NCBI GenBank assembly: GCA_905250075.1
Contig: CAJNOP010000001.1
Location: 400,553-464,552, forward strand
Length of the DNA stretch: 64,000 nt
Source: Rotaria sp. Silwood1
Lineage: Eukaryota; Rotifera; Eurotatoria; Philodinida; Philodinidae
Direction of reading: 5' to 3'
The number at the start of each line of letters is the position of its first letter. The first letter of the stretch is position 1. Below, one piece after another: positions 53,801 to 64,000 of this stretch. The notes below the pieces were generated by a model. That model saw only the letters and a program-made list of their open reading frames with translations. It searched no databases and was not told the origin of the DNA. The translations under genes and the position numbers were made by a program.

Positions 53801-54603
53801 AAAAGAATGCCGTAGTCTCTTTCAGAAACATCAAGAAAAACTATTTTTTGAACGTCAATGTTGAATCTTGCAAAGAAATGAATTTTAACGAGAGTTATTT
53901 ATCATGAAAGTTGCAAGTATTTTAGTTTGCTCCTGTCCTGGAGCAGAAACATAGAATCCATCTGTGTATATGAATGATTTCAAAAATACACTTTTACCAC
54001 AAACATATATTTCAATAGAAACAACGAAATGATCTGAAACTTTCAGAATAAACTACTCTCATTAAGGTTTTTCTCTATGAAAAACTTAAAATCGAAATTC
54101 AAAAATTAGGTTTGCCTGATATTTCTGAGATAGATCACGACATTTTTTAAAAAATACCATAAAAGTGGAATATCTGTGCAATGATAAGTAGTAGTGACTA
54201 AAAGCAGTTAACATTGGGACAGTGTGATAAACTTTAGTAAAGGAAGATGAGTGCAAAAAGAGCATTTTAGCTCTTTTATAAAAAATAACAATTTTTCACT
54301 ATCGAGAGAAGTATTAAACCTTCTAGTCGAGCTATTACCGGCAATAAGCTAATGACACGAGCTCTTTTCATAATATTCATAGTTTAGTAGAGTTTACATG
54401 ATGCATATTGTTTCAACTCATAACAAATGTATCCTTTGAGAGACTTGCCTTAATAGCCATATTTTCTTCTCATTGCACCAGTGTTCATAAATAAACTTAT
54501 TGTTTTCTACAGACGTATTCCTATCGATTAAATTTTAATGATGATATCGTCATACTAGACATCATGTGAACAAAAGTTTTCTATGCGTACATTTTATTCA
54601 AAA
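50884..54603. other. Long intergenic stretch
   Basis: 3.7 kb upstream of the kinase gene. It holds only short frames without protein character. A GATGCGATGCGATG run occurs near 52264. No RNA gene recognised. Confidence 0.45.
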
Positions 54604-55196
54604 CTTATTACTAATACCCATTTCAAAAAAGAAAAAGTATGAATATTTTTTGAATAACTTTTGATAGAAACTAGGTAGGGAGGTACGATTTTCATCGTTT
54701 AAAAGAGGACATGAAACTGCGTCGAATTGTCTATACCAGTTTTTTTTGAACAAGTTTTCTCAGAGTCTACCATAAAGTTTGTTAAACACAAAAGATTGTC
54801 TAACGTAAAAGTCTTACGATCTCAATTTTCAGGAGTGCACTAGTATCGTTAACTGAAGATCTATAGAATCTGTAAGTTATATGTTATACATTTTAGCTGC
54901 ACATTTTGCTGCATGTTAACGGCAAATTTTTCATAGAAAATTGTCCTTTTTTTCTCATTTTTCAACGAAAAAATCAATCTTATAAACTTGTTCAAAAGTC
55001 TGGATTGTTTGAAAAAATTGGTCAGAGACTCTGAGAAATCTTGTTAGAAAAATCTGATATAGACTATTCGATGCAGTTTCATCTCCTCTTTTAAACAGTG
55101 AAAACCGCACTTCTCTACCTAGTTCCTATCAAAAGTTATTCAAAAAATACTCACACTTTTTCTTTTTTGAAATGAGTATTAGTTTCTAGTAATAAG
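54604..55196. mobile_element. Inverted-repeat element (MITE/foldback-like)
   Basis: Arms 54604 to ~54769 and ~55024-55196 are reverse complements at high identity: CTTATTACTA at both outer ends, GAATAACTTTTGATAG, TGAAACTGC.TCGAAT and TCTCAGAGTCT at the inner ends. The spacer is about 255 bp. The right arm has an extra GAAACTA near its outer end. No open frame and no obvious target duplication. Confidence 0.75.
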
Positions 55197-56263
55197 ATAT
55201 CTTCACGTCATTGAGTTATAAATAAATCTTTACTGTGTTTTGTTCTTTTTTCTAATCTGACACTGTTGATATTTTTTTCGATTTCGGTATTTTGATTGAA
55301 ATTTAATATCTTGTATATTACATATATTATTCGAAATAGAATTTTTTTTTTCTCATGTTTAAAACAAGATCGATTATATTTCCAATCTGTATTCCATTCT
55401 TAAGAAGATGTAGATTATCAATGCAACACTACATATTACATTACAATTTTTATAAAGCATTAATGTTAATGAACATTTTAAAGTTTCAAACAAGAAAGTT
55501 GAAATGACTCTCTTGTTTTTTTGAGACTAACAGCATCATATTCCAAAATATCACAAATGAAAAACTACATGTTGATATATAAAAACTTTTTTGTTTGTTA
55601 CAGTAAAATACATCGATCATTTTTTATTTATTTGTCATAAATGTGATAAATTTATACAGATCATTAAAAAATCATCATAACATTTTTTGTCAAAATAATA
55701 TAAACCAACATTCGAAATATCATAGACAAAATATCATGGTTATTCTTTCAAGATTAATATCAATTCAGTTGATTCTGAGATTTATAGCCTTTCTATTTCT
55801 GTTTCGTTTCATGTTGTTTTAATCAAAACGTGATATATCTGTTTTTCTAAATGAGTAAATTTACCTTGTTCATCGTTAATAACAATAAAAACAACAACAA
55901 ATATCAATTGACAAGCTATATATATTTTTAAAAAGAATGAATATAGACATATAGCACCACAGGTTTTCTTGAATGAATTATCTGCTCTTCCTTTCTGTTT
56001 CGCACTCCTCGGATACAAAAAACACTTAAAAACATACGGGAAAAAAAAAGTATTGTAAATTTCCGAGAAGTTAGAATACAAGAAATTAATATGAGTGAAA
56101 AAAAATTAAAAGTTCATCACTCATTTTACAAGAAGAACAATAACAAAAATATTTTAGATATAATATCATTTTTTTAAAAGTTCAATTTCTCACTGTATAT
56201 CTTCAATGAGTAAATGACACACACACATATAGTGTCTTTATCTATACATATATAATAGATCGA
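55197..56263. other. Intergenic, 3' side of FAM78 gene
   Basis: AT-rich. The 90-codon frame at 55809-56081 (minus) has no recognisable motif. Confidence 0.4.
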
Positions 56264-56489
56264 CTAGCGAACCATAACGCCCTGAGCAAATTTTGCATGA
56301 TTATTTAGAATATGTTTCATACCACTATAACAACGATTACCAGGTGTTATGGAACATGATGATGTTGAAGATGGACCAGAAGCTTGTGGAAATATAAGAC
56401 GAGAATAAGGTTTTATTGTTAATGGTTGTGATACATTTATCCTACTCTCTGATGAAGATGATGAAGGTGAAGATGAAGGAGATGGTGAA

Positions 56490-56520
<31 letters not shown>

Positions 56521-58060
56521 TTCCGCCATTAAGTTTATTTTGAACAGATGTATGTGTTTTATGTCGTATATGATTAGCATAGAATGGATTTTGTAATAAA
56601 ACAAGCATGCATCTTGGCGGTACAACTATTTCAGGTCGTTTACTTGTTTCACCAAGACGACAACCTGGATGCCAAACAAGTATTTGAGCACTATTAGCCT
56701 GAAAGAAAAAAATGAAAAATTAATAAAATAAACCCTGAAAAAAACGATCATTATATTGATGATCAATGTCAAATATACCTGGAAAGAATCCTTAACAAAA
56801 GAAAAAAAAACTCACATTAGGTGGATAAAGGACACAGGTTGGTATACGAATATTTTGTTTAAGGATTTCAGGTTGAATTGGTATCGGATCAGATACAAGT
56901 GTTGCACGTGAACCTGGAGGTTTTGTTGGATCAATATTTATTTCAAGATCCATTTGCCAACTTATTGTTTTAAGTACAAGTATAGAACCACTTCGAGCAT
57001 TCATTGCAACAAGCCATGTATAAAAACTTTGATGACGTTTTACATTTGTTAAACGTGCTAAACGTTCGTTACTAGTTGGAATATCCCATGTTATATGAGG
57101 ATAAAAATTATCATTCATAACAACTTTTAGTGCTGTATAATCTGTACATGGTCCTTGAATTTCAATAACTTCAGATTTTGAACCATAAAATGGATAATTA
57201 CGTCCATCAGAATCGGATATCATTGGATTTTGACCAGACATTAGTTGAGGAAATTCCCAGCTTGAATAACCACTATCACCATATGAATTAAAAAAATCCA
57301 TACGAGTACATGATTGAATCCAGCCAATTTTCCAATGTTCACCTTCATCTAATGGAGGAAACTTTATCATAGCTGTTGCTCTATTAATTAAAATAGAAAG
57401 ATAGGGTTTCTTTTTTTGTTTTCTTTCTTTTCGTGAGTTTGAAGAAAAAAGAAACATCTATTACCGAAAATGTGGTGTTCGATATTTTAAAACAGCTGGA
57501 CTTTTTTCATCAATTATTGTTGGACGATTTTCAATTTTAGCTTCAAGCTCTTGTATACGAATTGGTAATATTGACTTTGTTACATTTAATTGTGATGATT
57601 GATAATGAACTTTTTCTTGCTGCATTTGTTCTTGTTGAGGTTTTTCATTATTAACGGTTCTCATGACAATAGCACGTTTTGCTTTGTCAATCAATTGGCC
57701 CATTACATTCATGCCAACGATTGTTGATGTCGTTGTTGAAACAGCCTCTTGTTCTTGTTGCTTATACTGTTGGACATTGAGAAAGGCCTATGGAAGAAAG
57801 AAAAAGAATGTCAATTGAAATATTTAATTTATATATATGAATATTTTGTTTTCTTATCTGATTCACGTTTCATAGTTAATTATTTCTAGGACGTACATAC
57901 ATATATACATATATGTACGTATATATATATATATATATATATATATACTTATCAAAAGTTCATTTAGTCATCTACGTCTTTTAACGCATACCTGAGTAGA
58001 TGACGGAATTTCACTAGCTCGATAGCTAGTAGTTGGATAGGAATGTGAGTAGAACTGCAT
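56264..58060 (-). CDS. FAM78: FAM78 family protein, 4 exons
   Basis: Exons 57992-58060, 57465-57787, 56816-57380 and 56264-56698 join in phase for 463 aa, well above the ~260-280 aa of vertebrate FAM78A/B. The conserved core spans residues ~115-345. It includes RPTIIDEKSPAVLKYRTP, HWKIGWIQSCTRMDF, YSSWEFPQL, ISDSDGRNYPFYG, MNDNFYPHITW, LTNVKRHQSFYTWLVAMN, LKTISWQMDLEINIDP and LVWHPG, each with a clear FAM78 counterpart. The function of the family is unknown. The N-terminal ~110 residues (Gln/Ser-rich) and C-terminal ~110 residues are extra. The latter holds a poly-Ser/Pro run coded by GAT/GAA repeats (56450-56518) and ends GVMVR. The first intron contains a long TA microsatellite. Confidence 0.88.
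56450..56518. repeat. GAT-type trinucleotide tract coding poly-Ser
   Basis: A run of GAT/GAA units on the plus strand, read as Ser/Pro codons on the minus strand within FAM78. The perfect part is nine consecutive GAT units near 56491-56517. Confidence 0.8.
57915..57948. repeat. TA microsatellite in FAM78 intron
   Basis: Long perfect alternating TA tract preceded by imperfect ACATATATGT-type palindromes. Could be length-variable. Confidence 0.8.
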
Positions 58061-58109
58061 AGTAGTTTTTTTTCTTGTGAATAAGAAGTAGTTGTATAAA
58101 AATTTATAA

Positions 58110-58132
58110 CAATAATAATAATAATAATAATA
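58110..58132. repeat. AAT microsatellite
   Basis: Consecutive AAT units just upstream of the FAM78 start codon. Confidence 0.75.
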
Positions 58133-58428
58133 GTGTTGAATAACTATTATTAAATATATATATGCTTGTCGTGGTAGATGTAAGATGAAGCAAACATAGA
58201 AATGCACCCGTTATTTTGACATGATGATATTGAAGTAGTGTTGTCCTTCAAGATCTCATAGTCTCCTGTTGCTTGATCCTAAACGTGCGCGTAACATTCG
58301 TCTTGCCGTCTACTGTAAGAGAATAGCCTTGATTTTTTTTCTTTCTTTCTCTCCATTCGTCTTTCTTTTTTCCTCTTTTCTTATGCGTCTACTGGATTCT
58401 CGCGTTTTTTTTCTGTACTTACTAAATG

Positions 58429-58450
58429 ACGACGACGACGACGACGACGA
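58429..58450. repeat. GAC microsatellite
   Basis: Seven GAC units. On the minus strand they lie in an open frame (58381-58836) and would code poly-Arg. Confidence 0.75.
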
Positions 58451-58719
58451 TACAGACAATAAACATCTAGCCTCTTTGCATTAGTTTGCGCATCATTATT
58501 ATCAACAAGAAAAAAAAACAACATATCTACTATCGAAACGAATAGTTTGAAGAAGAACGCATTATTATCAGTTAACAACCATACAACTATCATAATCATG
58601 TATCTATGAGTGTCGTCAAAAGCAAACACGATTGCAAACACATAATAATATATATTAATTGAAATATGTGTATTTTCCATATACTTGAAAAAATTATAAT
58701 TCTTTTTCTTTATACGTAC

Positions 58720-58836
58720 GGTAATAATACAAATAACTTGTAATACATAATAAACCATCATATAGTAAAGCCAATATGTTAATTCAATATTTTCAATTTC
58801 ATGATCATTATCATTACTAACTACCATAGTAATCAT
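58720..58836 (-). CDS. Possible first exon of an unidentified membrane protein
   Basis: Minus-strand start MITMVVSNDNDHEIENIELT followed by a hydrophobic stretch (YWLYYMMVYYVLQVICIIT), then a GTACGT donor. The codon character resembles real exons nearby. No convincing following exon was found: reading on without splicing runs into low-complexity sequence and poly-Arg. Low confidence. Confidence 0.25.
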
Positions 58837-58839
58837 TGT

Positions 58840-61800
58840 TGAATTTTTTTTTATTCAAATTTTTACTAAATGATTTATCAAGTCAAATATAAAAGTCGTC
58901 GATATTCTTAAAGGAATGCGCTTCGTTGCACATTAAATGTGCAATATATATAAAATATAATATTACAAAAAAAAAGTAAAGTTCAACACATAAACGTAGT
59001 TTAATATGAATGAAAAGAGGAAAAGACATAAAGATGAAGAAGAAGAAAAAAAAAACGACAGAAGAAAAGAAAAAAGAACGAGAATGCTAGCGTGTTTCTC
59101 GATGAAGGCGCTTGCTGAATTGAATCAAAGGGTATGTGAATGAGGAATAAAATGAAATCGAAAAAACTCTAATGAAAAATAAATGAGCGTCACAAACATG
59201 AAGTTGAAATACGTTTATATGCTTTAGTCATTGAAGTTATAGTAGTGATAATCGGGTTGAGTATGTGTATGCACATATATAATATGCAAACATTTTCACA
59301 TCAAGATGTGATTAAAGCGAGTGAATGACTACGAAAAGAGAAATAGAACAATAAGAGAGGTACAGAGATAGATGCAGAATAGATCACATATAGGTGAAAC
59401 GATATATTGTATCGACACGGCTATACAATTTATGCACACTATTTAGTAACAAGGAAAAAAAGAAACATATACTATACATTCCTTTTTTTTTTCTATGTTA
59501 GTATTCAAAGAGAAGGCGACATTTCTTTTTCCGGGAAGTATACATGCCTAGATAAGCATACAATACGAATAAGGCAAACATAAGAATATTTTCCTTATGT
59601 TTCCATATTCTATTTGAATTAGTTCGATTATTTATTATAGTTTTTATTAAGGTTCTATATTTGGCATTAAGTTTCTACTGTTATATTACCTTTCATTTAA
59701 TTGTATGAAAGGAATAGATGATTGACTATAAAAAAAATTTTTGATTAATATTATATGATTAAAAATAATGTATTAACTTCGGATTTTTTAAAACTGACTA
59801 AACAACATGACATTGAATCTGTTTGAACAATATTCGATAGTTGATATATCGGATTCTTTTCATTATTCAACAAAACTTAAAATGTTAAACTTTATGCGCT
59901 TTTCTATTTTATTTCCTTATTATTTATTTTGCTTTTTTTTTTTCATTATCTAAATCTACAGAAAAGTGAAATATTACCTTTCCTTTTATTCTTGAATTGG
60001 ACCACCTGGTATGTCAAACGTGATGATGACAAAAGAGCACATCTGTATTACTGTCTTTCTTCGTCACATGTTAAAGAGAAAGAGTGTAAAGGAAAAGGTT
60101 TCATTTTCTTCGAGTTGCATAGGGTTTGCATATATGTGCGTACGCTCACGCACGCTCTTTCGTACACGGGAGACAACGACGAAATTGCAAATAGAGTCTA
60201 TTTTTCCCTCCTCCCCTCTTTCGCTCTCTTCTCATCTAATGCCTGGCTAAATACAAAGTGATCTATTCCTTTCTTTCTCTCTCTCTCTCTTTCTCCAAAC
60301 GACGACAACGTACACAAATAACAATAACAGATGATTTGCGAGAAGAAGAAGAAGAGACTAGTCAATTAATTGTATACATGATGCAACAGTTGTTGAAATA
60401 AGCAAAGTTTATTTTGTTTTATTTTATTTTCAGTTTTTAACAGTAAGGTAAAATCATGTCTAGTTGTTCATCAAACAAGTGAAGATAGATTTGTTAAATA
60501 ATACATAATATCTTATCTTTTGTTTTTTCAAGTTATAAGGTCTTAATTTACAATTTGTAATTGTAATTTTCATTGTAATAAATGATTACTCATTTTAGAC
60601 TATAATTATATATATTATAAATAGAAATAGTTTAATAACAATCTGTGTAATTGCCAATATGTAAGTTAAACATTTGCAATTAATAAATATACTATTGTAT
60701 ATACAAAACAAAAATATGCTTGTTGTTTACTGTCGTTCTTTTCTCATAATTTCGATCACTTGCTTTTATTTGTCCTTAAGAATATTGTGACCTTCTAATA
60801 TCAATTCTGAAATCTGTTTTTGAAGTATATGTTAGGAAAAAAAGAATAGAAGTGAAGGATTGATAAATATTTAACTAACGCTAAGTAAATGATATTTATT
60901 TATTGTGTATCAAAGAATTAAATTATCGGAAATCGTTTAAAATATCAAATTAATTATTTACATGGATTCAGAAGATTTCTATGGTAAAGTTTAATATAAA
61001 ATCTACCTGTTTTTTTTTCAAGGTTTCATTCGAATTTTGAAAATAAAATGCAAGTTTGATTAAATGATTGTTTCTATTTGATTAACGAGGCATTATTCTT
61101 TGCATTTTTAGGATTGAAACCAAAATGTGTATCTAAATTATTGATTAATACACATTCATGAATGATATGTTTTATCATTATATATTCTATAGACTACGAT
61201 TGTATGATGTTTAGAAGTACAATACGATTTCTAATAATCAATAAAGAGTTCAATGTGTAACTACAAACATATTGTTGTTTGTCATAATGAAAACGAAGAG
61301 AGTGAATCAAAAGTTTCTCGACAAAACATTTGATTATTTGTCGTGTGTTTAATTACATTAATAGTGTATTAGAATTAGAGGCTTGTGCTCTTTTAAAACA
61401 TATACTTGGAACTTTTCTGAAACATTCGACCTATAAGTGAATTTGGAAAAGACTCACACATATTTTTTTTTTGGAGAAAAAAAATTCCAAATCAAACTTG
61501 CTTGAGACACGCTGCAAAATTTCATTGAATATGTTGGATGATGCAGAAAGTAATTTTCTACAAAGCAGTGTATTTGAATAAAAGTTTTTTGCAAACGATT
61601 ACGGTGCAGTAAAGGTTTTTATAAAGTGTATTCGGATGATTTTCTTCTTTTCAGCGCGAAATGATCGTCTGTCACAACTCTGCTATCTTTGAGCGGATTA
61701 ACCAAAACTAGAACTAGTCTTATCTCAAATTTTCAGACCTAGGTCTAACCGACTTTAATAAAAAATCTCGATTCTGGCATTATTTTATCGAGTAGAGATC

Positions 61801-62404
61801 ACCTTCAACTACTATATTTTCACAGAACTTATTTAATGTCTACGGGAAACAGTGTTGTTTCCAGAAAAATTAGATTTTTGTCTCGTTAGAAAATCTTGTT
61901 GAATCTTGTCAAGATTTACTCATAGCTCAATCGTCACAGAAAAACTCGAAGTACATATATTCTGATTTTAATACACTACTAATGCATTCAAAGACGCAAC
62001 CAATAAATAAATTTTTTTGTCGAGAAATTTTCGTTCTACCTCTTAATTAGCTTTGTTTGATGAAGAGATATAAAAATTTGCTACTTATTTATTTCAATAT
62101 TCATTTATGATTTTTAACATAATTAAAATTCATATTTAAGAAAATTTGCTATGAAAAAAAAAATTTTTTTGTTGTTATGAATCATAGTTCAACTAAATAT
62201 ATTCCTTTCTTTTATAATTTTAATTTGAATAAAATGCTTTTTAAGTTCGTTTTTCTTTTTATTTATATCTTAACTAATATTTATTCGACATTAGTTACTT
62301 ATACATTATATTAAACAAATGATATACGTCAACATAATTGGAAAGGATCAATTTGTTGACTAATCTTTTCTTTAAATAAAACAAACCAACCGTTATTCAT
62401 TCAG
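58840..62404. other. Long intergenic stretch
   Basis: 3.5 kb of AT-rich DNA with a CT-rich tract (60258-60297). Open frames at 59929-60261 are compositional. No gene, RNA or structured repeat recognised. Confidence 0.45.
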
Positions 62405-62666
62405 CTTGATATAAATCATGGAAATCAATGTTCAACGATAATACTTGTTTATATTCGTAGTGTATTTATTGTTCAAAAAAAAAAACTTTCGTGATATTCA
62501 TTGTAATCATCAACAGATACGGCAAATGATATCAATAAAAACTGAACAAATTCATCGATATCAAATGACTTCTATTGGTATTAGTCTTGTTAGTATTCTA
62601 TTAATCCTATTTTCTATTAAACGATCACGAATATATACAAATCTACTTGAATTATTTGATCATTAA
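62405..62666 (+). CDS. Orphan C-terminal coding fragment with one membrane segment
   Basis: Exons 62405-62461 and 62517-62666 join in phase 0 and read LDINHGNQCSTIILVYIRS then IRQMISIKTEQIHRYQ. A hydrophobic segment (MTSIGISLVSILLILFSI) and KRSRIYTNLLELFDH before TAA complete the fragment. Splice sites are acceptable (TTCAG acceptor, GTATTT donor, CAACAG acceptor). No upstream exons were found. It could be the 3' remnant of a membrane protein gene. Family unknown. Confidence 0.35.
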
Positions 62667-63278
62667 AATAATTCAATTTCGAATATAAAACCAATAAATC
62701 ATATAAAAAGTATCGGAAAATATTAAATCAACTCGTATCAATCAAACACAATCAATAAGTTTAACTGTTCCAAAACAAATTAAAACGACGAAATAATAAA
62801 TCCATCGTGTTTGATTTTTTTCTCGTTTCAGTTAGACAAAAAAAAAATCGATTTATCTTTTTACTCTTGTTTATAGATATATATATACACACACATATAC
62901 GTTTCGTATAGATGACGAAATAAAAGCAACAAACTAAATTCGTTTTCTTCCATGTATCACAGAATAAACTGAATGTGCAATGTGAATGAATACATAAAAA
63001 CAACATGTGAGAAAGAGATCATAAACCAAATACACACACACAAAGAATTAACCATCTCTCTTCGTTATACATACAAGCAAAGAAATAACTAATGAAAACA
63101 AGTGTTTTTCTCTTTTTTTGTTTTTGCATACAATAAGACAGAAAAAAAAAGAAACAAAGTGAATGTATAAAAGAGAGCACACGAAAAAAAAAGAAAGAAA
63201 AAAAAAAGAATTGTTCAAATTGTTGACAAAAAGAAAAACAGAAACAGAATAGAAAAAAAGAAATTTTTTTTCTTTAAA

Positions 63279-63667
63279 TTAATGACGATGTTCACGTGAT
63301 TTTGAACGATGTCGGGATGAAGGTTTATGATGATAGTTATCTTCATCTCGATGATGACGATGGCTTCGATGAGGTTTTAAATTCTTATCATTATTTGGAT
63401 AAGCAGATGATGCTGTTGTATGACGAAGAAATGCATTTATTTCTTGTTCATACTAAGTAGAAAAAACACGGTATATTGTTTTCTTACAAGAAGATTTTCA
63501 TTTACATCAGTTAAATTTCGAGAGCGAGATGGTACCGAAGATGGCGCTTGAGGATAATACATATCCGCTGGTACTTCATAACCTCCAGTATGCATCGATA
63601 CTGGCATACCACGATGATCATATGCCATTGGATAAAAAGCAGTTGGATCATAAGCCATAGGATAGCC
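63279..63667 (-). CDS. 3' exons of an unidentified His/Ser/Arg-rich protein (partial)
   Basis: Exons 63506-63667 and 63279-63452 join in phase 0. The first reads GYPMAYDPTAFYPMAYDHRG with an internal duplication of PMAYD, and continues with MPVSMHTGGYEVPADMYYPQ. The second is YEQEINAFLRHTTASSAYPN followed by a basic tail rich in His, Arg and Ser (SHRHHRDED, SSRHRSKSREHRH) before TAA. The 162-nt exon starts after a CTTAG acceptor in phase 0, so the gene continues to the right, probably beyond the window. The tail resembles disordered cytoplasmic or RS-like regions. No domain or family recognised. Confidence 0.6.
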
Positions 63668-64000
63668 CTAAGAAAATAAATATAAATATAATTGCTGACG
63701 AAATTACTTGAACTGATATCCGCTGTTTGAGCCTATAAGGGCATCTTGGAGAGACTAAGTAAAATCTAAAGTGGTTTTTTCGTATAGAGTTTTAGAACTG
63801 TGTTAGAATGGTTTTAGTGAATTTTCGCCTTAGTTCTAGATAAATACTTGAAAATCAAAAACAAAGCAATTCAATATAAAATTTTTTTCTTAGATAGGTG
63901 TAATGATCCATAGAATATTCTGCACGTTTCAGTTGAAAAAAAAATTTGTTTCGTCGTGATATTGCGTTTTCAATTAAACTCGATTTTTGTATGATGCCAA

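Noticed and set aside
58381-58836. 151-codon minus-strand frame as one protein
   Set aside because: Most of it is AT-rich hydrophobic translation followed by poly-Arg from a GAC microsatellite. Only the first ~39 codons look real, listed at low confidence.
59929-60261. 110-codon plus-strand frame as a gene
   Set aside because: No splice context, an overlapping alternative frame of similar quality and compositional translation. Likely chance.

Overview
This is a eukaryotic nuclear window: AT-rich, with multi-exon genes split by many short introns (often about 50-70 bp) with GT..AG ends, plus two runs of N. The protein set is animal: innexin, RASSF-type RA domain, KDM5, RSKR-type AGC kinase, FAM78. 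Compact introns, a decayed NHL-repeat gene of a kind I associate with bdelloid rotifers, and a PRISE-type reductase outside the usual animal repertoire make a bdelloid rotifer the best guess. That is inference. Exon chains below were assembled by hand from splice sites and reading phase.

Region by region. 1-6.4 kb: last exon of an innexin (+), an EF-hand protein (-) and a RASSF7-10-like RA-domain protein (-). 6.4-10.7 kb: an 11-exon lysosomal beta-hexosaminidase (+), tail-to-tail with an intronless zinc-finger protein (-). 11.2-18.9 kb: a large LRR protein (-) with one unresolved exon junction; the affected intron holds a GC-rich palindromic element and a broken coding fragment. 19.5-20.4 kb: a DESI2-like PPPDE thiol peptidase (-). 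20.6-27.5 kb: gene-poor, with an NHL pseudogene, a misjoined assembly gap and a 436-bp element with a perfect 10-bp target duplication. 27.5-30.5 kb: cyclophilin A (+), an orphan 3' gene fragment (-) and a PRISE reductase (+). 32.5-41.5 kb: a complete 26-exon KDM5 histone demethylase (-). 42.4-44.3 kb: a long foldback element at a TTAA target, perhaps nested in an older element. 44.6-45.8 kb: an iodothyronine-deiodinase-like selenoprotein (+) with an in-frame TGA and a type II SECIS in the 3' UTR. 46.4-50.8 kb: an RSKR-like kinase (-) with a diverged inverted repeat in an intron. 50.9-56.3 kb: gene-poor with another inverted repeat. 56.3-58.1 kb: FAM78 (-). 58.1-64 kb: mostly intergenic, with a short C-terminal coding fragment (+) and the 3' exons of an unidentified His/Ser/Arg-rich protein (-).

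The genes look like ordinary, functionally unrelated housekeeping, signalling and chromatin genes, with no cluster logic. The most notable biology is the selenocysteine deiodinase-like gene, which any standard gene caller would split in two. Next are the inverted-repeat and phased-repeat elements, two of which share an unusual internal period of about 10 bp.
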